A stretch of 12,909 bases of DNA, taken from positions 1-12,909 of the forward strand of contig SBAT01000075.1 of NCBI GenBank assembly GCA_005240105.1, written 5' to 3'. Shown here piece by piece: positions 7,487-12,909 of the stretch. This DNA is from Chloroflexota bacterium. GTDB lineage: Bacteria > Cyanobacteriota > Vampirovibrionia > Obscuribacterales > Obscuribacteraceae. The translations under genes were made by a program, and so were the position numbers. Every line of letters starts with the position of its first letter. The stretch's first letter is position 1. The notes below the pieces were generated by a model, which was not told the DNA's origin, did no database searches, and worked only from the letters and a program-made list of their open reading frames with translations.

Positions 7487-7576
7487 CGTCCAGTATCTTA
7501 GATATATTCTAATTTATTGTCCGACTTATGTCAATTATTGATCCAGTAACTTAAGGAATATCTAAGATACTGGACG
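7487..7576. promoter_or_regulatory. Operator-like half-sites around the abiE promoter
   Basis: The 12-mer TCCAGTATCTTA occurs at 7489-7500 (over the predicted start site), as TCCAGTAACTTA at 7542-7553 (one mismatch), and inverted at 7563-7574. The first and third extend into a longer inverted repeat (7487-7509 against 7556-7576, differing by a 2-nt insertion). The promoter elements lie between the half-sites. AbiEi proteins are known to bind inverted repeats in their own promoters, so autorepression is the expected use. Confidence 0.75.
7506..7534 (-). promoter_or_regulatory. Sigma70-type promoter of the abiE operon
   Basis: On the minus strand there is a perfect -35 TTGACA (plus-strand 7529-7534), a 17-nt spacer and a -10 TAGAAT (7506-7511, 5 of 6 consensus). 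The predicted transcription start near 7499 leaves a leader of about 17 nt before the abiEi ATG. This is the best promoter match I found in the window. Confidence 0.85.
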
Positions 7577-7626
7577 ATTGAACATATCGCCTACTCGACA
7601 ATTCAAAATCCCAATGGCTCTATCCA

Positions 7627-7672
7627 CAAGGCTTTCGAAGATCTGTTGTTGAAAACGCTGGCAATCCGGTAA
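7627..7672 (+). repeat. 46-bp direct repeat, copy 2 (orphan 3' end of a nucleoside hydrolase gene)
   Basis: Read on the plus strand, this encodes KAFEDLLLKTLAIR plus a TAA stop, the same ending as the intact nucleoside hydrolase at 5021-5959. The sequence just upstream does not match the hydrolase gene. The stop at 7670-7672 directly abuts the minus-strand stop of the HAD-ATPase gene at 7673-7675. It therefore looks like a gene-end remnant left when the abiE cassette came in. Confidence 0.88.
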
Positions 7673-9394
7673 TTAGGGCAGCGTACCAAAACGATCTTCG
7701 ATTGCCTTCTTTATCCTCATTCTGCTTTCTTCAGCGGAAGTTTCCTCATCGTTCTCCACCTTAGCAGCAGCCGAGGCTAATGACTTATCTTTAATGGCAT
7801 CTTCAAACCAACGTGAATAATCACCCCTGCGCAAATGATAAAGCCACGTATCATCATCGACACCTTCAGCCATCTGCATAAACACTATTAGATTCTGTGC
7901 TCTAAGATGCAGCCTACCATCTTCTCCACGGAACATAAAATACTTGGGACCGACATCACCCTCAGCGTACTTTCGCAGGTGCCGCCTCAATTCACCATGA
8001 GCATAAGCTGGACACATTAAGAAAGGCTCCATCCCTTCCTTACACAGCCACACCAATACTTGCCCCTGATCGAGGCTCTCAGTTAATGCAATAGGTGCGC
8101 TCTGATCGATAGAGCCGGCAAAAGATCGCATTGTGTCATTGGGATGTTTGCCAACCGCAACTAAAACGTTCACTTTACTTAAAACCGAAGAAGATACTTG
8201 ATCCGGATGAACGGTTATCATAAGCATATTACCGACAACCTCCGGCAATAGTTCCGGAGCATGCTCCCAAGTAGAAGGCAGCATATGATGAGTTTCATCA
8301 ACAATGATCCAATGCGGTCTACCGTGCCTCGCGCGCAACTCTTGAATGTATGGCAATAAACCCTGAAAGTAGCCTGGTCTATCCGCCAGTGGAATACCTA
8401 GCAAATTGACTACCACGCTTTCGGTTGGTTCGCGAAGCACTTGCAAAACTTCATCAAAGCTTGGCGCACGCTTCGGAGTACCTAAAACTACGGCACCGTG
8501 CAGTTGCGAATAGTCTCCCTCCGGATCTATCAAGCAAAACTGATAACCGGCCTGCATCAAATGCTCTAACACTCCCAAATTGATCGTTGACTTGCCACTG
8601 CCGGATGGTCCTGCCACCAAAACAACCGATCCATAAGGCTCAAGAGTAACATCAGAACCATCCAACTTTTTGCCAAAATGAATTCGGTGCCGATCGACCT
8701 TACCAGTTCCATTACCAACGACATAAGCCAGGTCATTGGTCATAATTCCATCTATAAGTTCAGCAACGCCGGCGCCATGAGTCGCTTCCGTTATATAATC
8801 GGCACGCTCTTTGAGCTGCGGCAAGGCATTCTGAACAGCAACACCACATTCACAATAACTGAGAAGTGCGTGATCATTTTCTGCATCGCCTACGGCGACG
8901 GTATTGTGCTTAGACAAGCCCAATTCAGCCAATGCTTCCTTTAGTCCAGTGGCCTTTGTAACACCAGGCGGCAATACCATTACCGATCCCTTGTTAAATT
9001 CAACGTGTAATTCCAGACCCAGATCGCGAATTGACTCTAAAATCGTTGTTTCGTTAGGCTCCCATGTAGCGACTATCGAGCGACCAACTTCAAGTGGTCT
9101 AACTCCTTTTTCCTCCAGCATTCTGACGAACACTTCCGGAGTTGGTTCATTCAAAATTACTTCTTCGTGGGTAGATGGACGATAAAGCACGGCCCCATTC
9201 TCACAAACCACCAAATCAAATACATTCAACTCCGGAAAGACAATGACAAGTTCATCTAGTACTCTGCCGGTAACTAGAATCAACTTTCGACCGGAGCTTT
9301 TGAAGCGCCTGAGAGCCGAAAGCGTCTTTTCATCAACGACTCCATGTGTGGCTATCGTTCCATCGTAATCGCATGCGAGCGCAAAGTATCGCAT
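7673..9394 (-). CDS. HAD-IIB (Cof-type) phosphatase fused to a HerA/DUF87-like P-loop ATPase
   Basis: This is a two-module cytosolic protein of 573 residues. Residues 1-215 form a HAD hydrolase of the Cof/sucrose-phosphatase-like IIB class: motif I DYDGT with nucleophile D9 and acid D11, motif II VTGR (T42), motif III lysine K147, motif IV GDAEND (169-174). Residues about 235-470 form a P-loop ATPase: Walker A GPSGSGKST (262-270), Walker B IIVDE (363-367) followed by THHM, a pattern like HerA/DUF87 ATPases. A C-terminal tail (about 480-540, with DDDTWLYHLRRGDYSRWF) and a charged end follow. All catalytic motifs of both modules look intact. The ATG at 9394 has TAGGT 9 nt upstream and lies 10 bp after the preceding gene. 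The substrate is unknown; sugar phosphates are usual for HAD-IIB. Confidence 0.85.
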   Translation of the reverse strand: MRYFALACDYDGTIATHGVVDEKTLSALRRFKSSGRKLILVTGRVLDELVIVFPELNVFDLVVCENGAVLYRPSTHEEVILNEPTPEVFVRMLEEKGVRPLEVGRSIVATWEPNETTILESIRDLGLELHVEFNKGSVMVLPPGVTKATGLKEALAELGLSKHNTVAVGDAENDHALLSYCECGVAVQNALPQLKERADYITEATHGAGVAELIDGIMTNDLAYVVGNGTGKVDRHRIHFGKKLDGSDVTLEPYGSVVLVAGPSGSGKSTINLGVLEHLMQAGYQFCLIDPEGDYSQLHGAVVLGTPKRAPSFDEVLQVLREPTESVVVNLLGIPLADRPGYFQGLLPYIQELRARHGRPHWIIVDETHHMLPSTWEHAPELLPEVVGNMLMITVHPDQVSSSVLSKVNVLVAVGKHPNDTMRSFAGSIDQSAPIALTESLDQGQVLVWLCKEGMEPFLMCPAYAHGELRRHLRKYAEGDVGPKYFMFRGEDGRLHLRAQNLIVFMQMAEGVDDDTWLYHLRRGDYSRWFEDAIKDKSLASAAAKVENDEETSAEESRMRIKKAIEDRFGTLP

Positions 9395-9404
9395 ATGAAA
9401 TTAC

Positions 9405-9755
9405 CTATCGAGGTGTAATATCTATATAGCTATGGGGGTTCATCGGTACACTGCCAGTCTGACCTATCTCTTTAATGTAATCTGCTAGCTCCTGATACTC
9501 AGGCGGCAGCTCCGTATCACGAAAAATTGCCTTGTGCATGGTGCCATCCGTGGTTTCGATCAGGAACACAACCTCGTAATCACCGATTGCGTTTCCTTCC
9601 ACATGGTGCTCATGATCCAGAATGTTGGTTTCGTCGATCAAATGCCTCAAGTTGGCGAAAGCTTCCACCGACAAGTCGTCCGGCTTGAGTTCGATATCAA
9701 TTACATTCGGTGATTGCGTACCATTTTCTATATGTTCAATTTTCTTCAATTTCAT
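9405..9755 (-). CDS. Hypothetical 116-residue protein, possibly emfourin-like
   Basis: The ATG at 9755 (MKLKKIEHIENG) is chosen because a GGAGGTGA SD (plus-strand 9761-9768) sits 8 nt upstream; an in-frame GTG at 9764 overlaps that SD and is unlikely. I do not recognise the family with certainty. It is acidic, soluble, without a signal peptide or membrane helix. The order LRHLIDETNIL, a beta-rich YEVVFLIETTDGTMHKAIF, then LPPEYQELADYI recalls emfourin-type protealysin inhibitors, but this is a resemblance of pattern only. It lies 15 bp after the ECF sigma gene and 10 bp before the HAD-ATPase gene, so the three are probably one transcript. An anti-sigma role is conceivable from position, but no anti-sigma motif (such as a zinc HxxxCxxC) is present. 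Confidence 0.7.
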   Translation of the reverse strand: MKLKKIEHIENGTQSPNVIDIELKPDDLSVEAFANLRHLIDETNILDHEHHVEGNAIGDYEVVFLIETTDGTMHKAIFRDTELPPEYQELADYIKEIGQTGSVPMNPHSYIDITPR

Positions 9756-9760
9756 CTCTC

Positions 9761-9768
9761 TCACCTCC
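9761..9768 (-). promoter_or_regulatory. Strong Shine-Dalgarno of the 116-residue gene
   Basis: The minus strand reads GGAGGTGA, a full match to the 16S rRNA anti-SD, 5 nt before the ATG at 9755 (8 nt measured from the GGAGG core) and 2 nt after the sigma-factor stop. It decides the start of the downstream gene and predicts high translation relative to its neighbours. Confidence 0.75.
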
Positions 9769-9770
9769 GG

Positions 9771-10427
9771 CTAATGTCTGGTGACTTCCAAGTAAGGTGC
9801 TACTGCTTTTTGTATTCTTGTCCGAGCACGCGAAATGCGCGACTTCACCGTGCCGATTTCCGTCCCGGTGATGGCGGCTATTTCTTCATAAGCAAGACCT
9901 TGAAATTCGCGCAAAACAATGGCAACGCGGAATTGTTGCGGCAATTCGTTGACGGCGTCCTTAACCAGACCCATTAACTCTTGCCCCTCGCAAATTTCTT
10001 CCGGCCCAGGCATTGTGGCGGCAATGTCTCGCGTCCCTTCACGGCGGTATTCGCTATCAATTGGTTCATCCAAAGATACTTCCCGAAGGCGTCTCGGGCG
10101 TTTGCGCAACTCTGCATAAAATACGTTAACGGCAATATGTCTCAACCAAGCCTCAAAAGCCTGCGGGTTTCGCAAATCGCCAATCGAACACCATACTTTA
10201 ATAAATACTTGTTGGACAAGATCAGAAATATCACGCCAGTCGGGCGCCAGGTGATACAACAATCCGTAGACTTGCCCTTCGTGACGCTTCACAAGCTCTT
10301 CGAAAGCTCGCGCATCTCCGCTGCGGCTGGCGACGATCAATTCAAAATTATCTTTCTCGGAAGATCCCTTGTGGTTGGTAACCATGGGGACGGCTAGTAC
10401 TTCAGTATTTTGCGCAAGAAGACTCAT
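9771..10427 (-). CDS. ECF-family RNA polymerase sigma factor
   Basis: This is an alternative sigma factor of the extracytoplasmic function class that redirects RNA polymerase to a dedicated regulon. In its 218 residues, region 2 spans about 37-110 (ARAFEELVKRHEGQVYGL, then DLVQQVFIKVW and FEAWLRHIAVN), and region 4 about 158-210 (LPQQFRVAIVLREFQGLAYEEIA, GTVKSRISRARTRI) with the recognition helix near 188-203. There is no region 3, as expected for ECF. The ATG at 10427 has GGAGG (plus-strand 10438-10442) 10 nt upstream; the first ~30 residues are not part of the conserved fold. The DUF2383 gene ends 54 bp upstream. No recognisable transmembrane or zinc-binding anti-sigma gene follows, so how it is held inactive is not evident. 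Confidence 0.93.
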   Translation of the reverse strand: MSLLAQNTEVLAVPMVTNHKGSSEKDNFELIVASRSGDARAFEELVKRHEGQVYGLLYHLAPDWRDISDLVQQVFIKVWCSIGDLRNPQAFEAWLRHIAVNVFYAELRKRPRRLREVSLDEPIDSEYRREGTRDIAATMPGPEEICEGQELMGLVKDAVNELPQQFRVAIVLREFQGLAYEEIAAITGTEIGTVKSRISRARTRIQKAVAPYLEVTRH

Positions 10428-10481
10428 AATTGTGTTGCCTCCAATTATAGATGGGTCTGTTTACATTCGAGTGCATCGCTC

Positions 10482-10949
10482 TCAGTGGATAGTAGCGTTC
10501 AGGCGGCTAGCAAGATGTTGGGTTGCCTTCTGTGCAGGCAACAATTCCTTGCGCACCACTTTACTTGATTGCCAATCTAGTTGTTCCAAATTATCATTAT
10601 ATTGCTGTGTCCCGTACTCCTCTCCTCCTGCGAGAACAGCAACAACCGCTCGATCACCAAACAGAGCGGCGGTCCCTTCCACCAACCCTGTGACTGTGCC
10701 CCACACCCCTGAATCGTCGCTGCTTGAACCACCAAGTTCAGTAATTCGATCTTTCAATCTAGCTACCCTGATGGCATGCGAGTTGCGACAATCCTCTAAT
10801 GTAGGAATAAGACTTACGTCTTTCACTTTCTGTATTGCTTGGTTGTATGTTTCAACTGCTGAAATCTCACCACACAGCAGCGAGTTAAGTGCAGACACTT
10901 CACCACCACGCAAATTCTTTTCCAAAATATCTTTAGTAACCTGCCTCAT
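10482..10949 (-). CDS. DUF2383 ferritin-like four-helix-bundle protein
   Basis: The 155-residue soluble protein matches the DUF2383/PA2169-type ferritin-like family in length and pattern: LNSLLCGEISAVETYNQAI (21-39), EDCRNSHAIRVARL (52-65), the glycine-rich linker with SGVWGTVTGLVEG (80-92), AVLAGGEEYGTQQY (104-117), and a last helix LLPAQKATQHLASRL. Acidic and histidine residues in the helices (E28, E33, E52, H58, E110, E111, H145) could bind metal, but I cannot tell whether a full diiron site is kept. Such proteins are often found with stress-response genes; the precise role is unknown. The ATG at 10949 has GAGG 8 nt upstream, and a perfect palindrome lies at 10972-10993 in the leader. Confidence 0.85.
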   Translation of the reverse strand: MRQVTKDILEKNLRGGEVSALNSLLCGEISAVETYNQAIQKVKDVSLIPTLEDCRNSHAIRVARLKDRITELGGSSSDDSGVWGTVTGLVEGTAALFGDRAVVAVLAGGEEYGTQQYNDNLEQLDWQSSKVVRKELLPAQKATQHLASRLNATIH

Positions 10950-10971
10950 TTCGTTGTCCTCTTTTTTCGTC

Positions 10972-10993
10972 TTTCCAACAAGCTTGTTGGAAA
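10972..10993. promoter_or_regulatory. Perfect 22-bp palindrome in the leader of the DUF2383 gene
   Basis: TTTCCAACAAG is followed immediately by its exact reverse complement, centred on AAGCTT, 22 bp upstream of the DUF2383 ATG. Neither strand has a T-run directly after the stem (T-runs precede it on both strands), so it does not look like an intrinsic terminator. An operator or an mRNA 5' hairpin fits better. Confidence 0.6.
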
Positions 10994-11135
10994 AAAGATT
11001 TTCGAATTAAGCTGTTGGGTAAGACACTCCTCGCCCCAACGTAGCCTCATATCTCAAGCTTGCCACGCAAGCCAGCCATGATCAGTATTTGAACCATATC
11101 CCTTAACTTTGACTGGGGTTACCATGTAAGATCTA

Positions 11136-11149
11136 TGGTGGTACCACCA
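11136..11149. repeat. 14-bp palindrome just downstream of the otsA stop
   Basis: TGGTGGTACCACCA is self-complementary and lies 8 bp beyond the otsA stop codon. No U-tract follows on the otsA transcript, so it is at best a weak terminator or an RNA-end stabilising hairpin. Confidence 0.35.
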
Positions 11150-11156
11150 ATGCCTT

Positions 11157-12497
11157 CTATCCGGCAAGTCCTACATATTTAGTAGATTCAGTTGCGACAG
11201 CAGCTTTATCAGCCAGGATGAGCGTGAATTTTTGCCACCAGTCATCCAAGCTATTCTTTCGTACAGAATTCGTTAGCAATTGCATACGCATTTCTCTTTC
11301 GGTTTTCATCATGTTTAGCGCAACGTTTATTGCCCCGGACATTTGTCCCGGTTGACGTGGATCAACTGCCACACAACCATCAGCAAGCTCAGCCCACGCT
11401 CCAGCTCCAGTAGACAACGCAAGCACACCCGGATTGCCATTCTGGCAAGCAACATATTCCTTCGCAGTCAAATTTAGTCCGTCCCTTAGAGGATTGACCA
11501 GCATAACGTCTGCATTTCTATACAGCATAGATAATTCAGCACTATTGAGCGGTTGATCCAACCATGTAATTGGACGCCAGTCATCCGTCTGCCATTCATT
11601 ATTAACGCAGCGTGCAAGTTGACGGCACTCGATCCAATACTTATCGAATGCTTCAATTCCTGCACGTGTTCTACCGCAGACCTGCAGGAATCTGACCTTT
11701 TCTTTCCATTCCGGATGCATTCTGAAAAACAGATCAATTGCTTGCATTCGGTTGCTCACGCCTTTGGTAAAGTCAGCCCGATCAACAGACAGAACAGCAG
11801 GGGTTTTCCCTATAAGAACCTGAAGAAATTCTTTTTCTTGCTTATCGGCAATATGCGACCAATAGTCATAGTCAATTCCTAAAGGTACAACAATGACTTT
11901 GCTGCGCAAATCTCCCTTATAGTCAGTCACATTTTGATCAACAAAGGAAATGAAGTTATCCGCATACTCTTGCGTATGAAAGCCGATGGTTGCCGCATGC
12001 AACATTGGACGAACCAAATCCACAATTGCCAAAACATGATTTTCTTCAACCTTCTTCGGCCAGGGTATATGCCAAAACAAGGCAGATACATTGTTGCCAT
12101 CCTTACGTAATAATTTAGGCTGCCCGGCCAATTGGTAATCGTGAATAAATGAGCCCTGATGCAATTCGCCCCTCAGCGTGTTGGTTATTGCTTGGGCAAA
12201 CAAGCGATTGAAGGTTTTGTAATGCTTGCGGTCTTCGGCACGATAAGTGGCATAGGCAGTAAGGTCATGCATCACCGGCCAAAGAAAGTCATTGCAATAG
12301 CGATAGTGTCCGTTGACCACATCCTGATCAACAGAGGAGACGGCCTCTGTTTTGCTATCTTTCCCACGCGAAACAGAAAGAACATTATCTGAAACAAACC
12401 ACCAGTTGCCGTTGTTACCATCCTTTTCCCTAACTCTGGTCATGGCATTAGATAGTCCGCCGGCCATTCCGGGTCCCCTATAAGACACGATATTCAT
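11157..12497 (-). CDS. otsA: Trehalose-6-phosphate synthase-type glycosyltransferase (GT20)
   Basis: GT20 enzymes join UDP-glucose (or a related donor) and glucose-6-phosphate into trehalose-6-phosphate, a compatible-solute precursor. At 446 residues it is slightly shorter than E. coli OtsA (474). Recognisable elements are the N-terminal AGGLSNAM loop (12-19), FLWPVMHDL (71-79), HDYQL (119-123), HIPWP (143-147), SVDRADFTKG with R240 and K245, and DGLNLTAKEYVA with D339 and E347; the R-K and D-E spacings equal those of E. coli OtsA. The usual SNR start motif reads SYR here, so a related product such as glucosylglycerol-phosphate cannot be excluded. The start at 12497 has GGAG 7 nt upstream, inside a possible leader hairpin. 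No OtsB is seen in the window. Confidence 0.88.
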   Translation of the reverse strand: MNIVSYRGPGMAGGLSNAMTRVREKDGNNGNWWFVSDNVLSVSRGKDSKTEAVSSVDQDVVNGHYRYCNDFLWPVMHDLTAYATYRAEDRKHYKTFNRLFAQAITNTLRGELHQGSFIHDYQLAGQPKLLRKDGNNVSALFWHIPWPKKVEENHVLAIVDLVRPMLHAATIGFHTQEYADNFISFVDQNVTDYKGDLRSKVIVVPLGIDYDYWSHIADKQEKEFLQVLIGKTPAVLSVDRADFTKGVSNRMQAIDLFFRMHPEWKEKVRFLQVCGRTRAGIEAFDKYWIECRQLARCVNNEWQTDDWRPITWLDQPLNSAELSMLYRNADVMLVNPLRDGLNLTAKEYVACQNGNPGVLALSTGAGAWAELADGCVAVDPRQPGQMSGAINVALNMMKTEREMRMQLLTNSVRKNSLDDWWQKFTLILADKAAVATESTKYVGLAG

Positions 12498-12571
12498 GGC
12501 AATTCTCCATACGAATCCAGGATGCGCTTCGGGGCGTAAGATGCCGCCTCCCTAGGTTTGTTTCGTATGGA
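12498..12571 (-). promoter_or_regulatory. Possible structured leader of otsA that overlaps its SD
   Basis: On the minus strand TCCATACGAA (plus 12562-12571) and TTCGTATGGA (plus 12506-12515) can form a 10-bp perfect stem closing a 46-nt loop. The GGA of the otsA SD (GGAG, plus 12505-12508) is the end of the second arm, so the stem would partly hide the ribosome site. The loop contains GGAGGCGG and a short GGCG/CGCC inner stem. The same inverted repeat could instead be a DNA operator. It matches no riboswitch class I know. Confidence 0.45.
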
Positions 12572-12642
12572 AATCAATCTTAAGTATTTAGTAATATGAT
12601 GAGAGTGGAGTCTGGCTCCCGGTTTTAGAAGTTTATGTTATG

Positions 12643-12664
12643 GATTGGCTCTTTTCCGCCAATC
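12643..12664. repeat. Short inverted repeat upstream of the mrp-like gene
   Basis: GATTGGC and GCCAATC form a 7-bp inverted repeat with an 8-nt spacer, in the otherwise AT-rich divergent intergenic region, about 60 bp upstream of the mrp-like start. No T-run follows, so an operator is more likely than a terminator. The rest of 12498-12726 shows no gene; I see no convincing promoter pair in it. Confidence 0.35.
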
Positions 12665-12726
12665 AATAATATGATTCTGCAATACAATCCAAGACATTAA
12701 CACGGTTAAAGACAGGGTGGGAAAAT

Positions 12727-12909
12727 ATGTTCGGCAACAAAAACAAAGGACTCAAACCAGAGGACATCCTCAATGCTTTGCGCCAGGTGGAAGACCCGGA
12801 CTTGCATCAGGATATAGTCACCCTTGGAATGGTTTCCGACATCAAGATCGACCTACCCAAAGTATTTTTCAAGCTCACCCTGACAACGCCGGCTTGCCCG
12901 CTAAAAGAA
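12727..12909 (+). CDS. Mrp/ApbC-type Fe-S cluster carrier, N-terminal MIP18 domain (3' partial)
   Basis: Mrp/ApbC proteins are P-loop ATPases that carry and transfer [4Fe-4S] clusters; many have an N-terminal MIP18 (DUF59) domain before the ATPase. Only 61 codons are in the window. They show the MIP18 pattern VEDPDLHQDIVTLGMV (21-36) and LTTPACPLKE (52-61) with the conserved cysteine, the variant typical of Mrp rather than of SufT. The ATG at 12727 follows the purine-rich AGGGTGGGAAAAT. It is divergent from otsA across 229 bp. The ATPase domain is beyond the window, so a stand-alone MIP18 protein is the alternative, though the charged N-terminus and CPLKE ending favour Mrp. Confidence 0.85.
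   Translation, partial: MFGNKNKGLKPEDILNALRQVEDPDLHQDIVTLGMVSDIKIDLPKVFFKLTLTTPACPLKE

Noticed and set aside
7550..7672. A short open plus-strand frame ending in the second repeat copy as a small gene
   Set aside because: It has no start codon with an SD, runs through the abiE operator sites, and only its last 15 codons resemble the hydrolase; a remnant, not a gene.
10449..10454. TATAAT on the minus strand upstream of the ECF sigma gene as a promoter -10
   Set aside because: It lies only 16 nt before the start codon, would put the transcript start inside the SD, and has no recognisable -35 at 16-18 bp.
10369..11010. 213-codon plus-strand reading frame over the DUF2383 gene
   Set aside because: It is antisense to a recognisable DUF2383 protein, has biased low-complexity serine/threonine content and no family resemblance; a shadow frame.
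11058..11072. GCTTGC-CAC-GCAAGC mini-hairpin between otsA and the DUF2383 gene
   Set aside because: The stem is 6 bp with a 3-nt loop and no U-tract; too weak to call a terminator or regulatory element.
1..12909. CRISPR array, tRNA/rRNA genes, insertion-sequence transposase or integrase
   Set aside because: No regularly spaced repeats, cloverleaf sequence or transposase/recombinase motifs were seen in the window.

Overview
The window is a bacterial chromosomal segment, not a phage or plasmid: it holds single-copy housekeeping Fe-S assembly genes, short intergenic gaps, and mostly ATG starts with recognisable Shine-Dalgarno (SD) sites. GC looks moderate, slightly under 50% by eye. No rRNA or tRNA gene is present to place the organism. 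A SufU-type SUF operon (Rieske protein between sufD and sufS, MIP18-type SufT downstream) excludes the enterobacterial sufABCDSE layout. It recalls Gram-positive, Chloroflexota or deep cyanobacterial-sister lineages; an uncultured member of the last group is my low-confidence guess.

Region 1 (1-5959, + strand) is the SUF operon: sufB (5' end outside the window), sufD, a Rieske ferredoxin-like gene, sufS, sufU, sufT, then a nucleoside hydrolase-like gene only 16 bp behind sufT. The genes overlap or sit within about 16 bp, except between sufU and sufT, where a 112-bp palindromic dispersed-type repeat has inserted. SufS strips sulfur from cysteine, SufU relays it, SufB/SufD (with a SufC ATPase that must lie elsewhere, probably upstream) build the cluster, and SufT is a maturation factor.

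Region 2 (5914-7672) is an accessory cassette: a type IV AbiE toxin-antitoxin pair (- strand) with its own consensus promoter and operator-like half-sites. It is flanked by a 46-bp imperfect direct repeat of the 3' end of the nucleoside hydrolase gene, each copy ending exactly at the stop codon. This looks like an insertion between two formerly abutting convergent genes.

Region 3 (7673-12497, - strand) reads, in transcription order: a trehalose-6-phosphate synthase (GT20), a ferritin-like DUF2383 protein, an ECF sigma factor, an unrecognised 116-residue protein with faint emfourin resemblance, and a HAD-IIB phosphatase fused to a HerA/DUF87-like ATPase. Gaps between the last three are 10-15 bp, so they look co-transcribed. 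The set reads as a stress/compatible-solute cluster. No OtsB is seen, so the HAD domain is a candidate for the missing phosphatase.

Region 4 (12498-12909) is a divergent intergenic region with a possible structured otsA leader, followed by the first 61 codons of an Mrp/ApbC-type Fe-S carrier on the + strand. No gene-free stretch exceeds 300 bases; the longest is 12498-12726 (229 bp).
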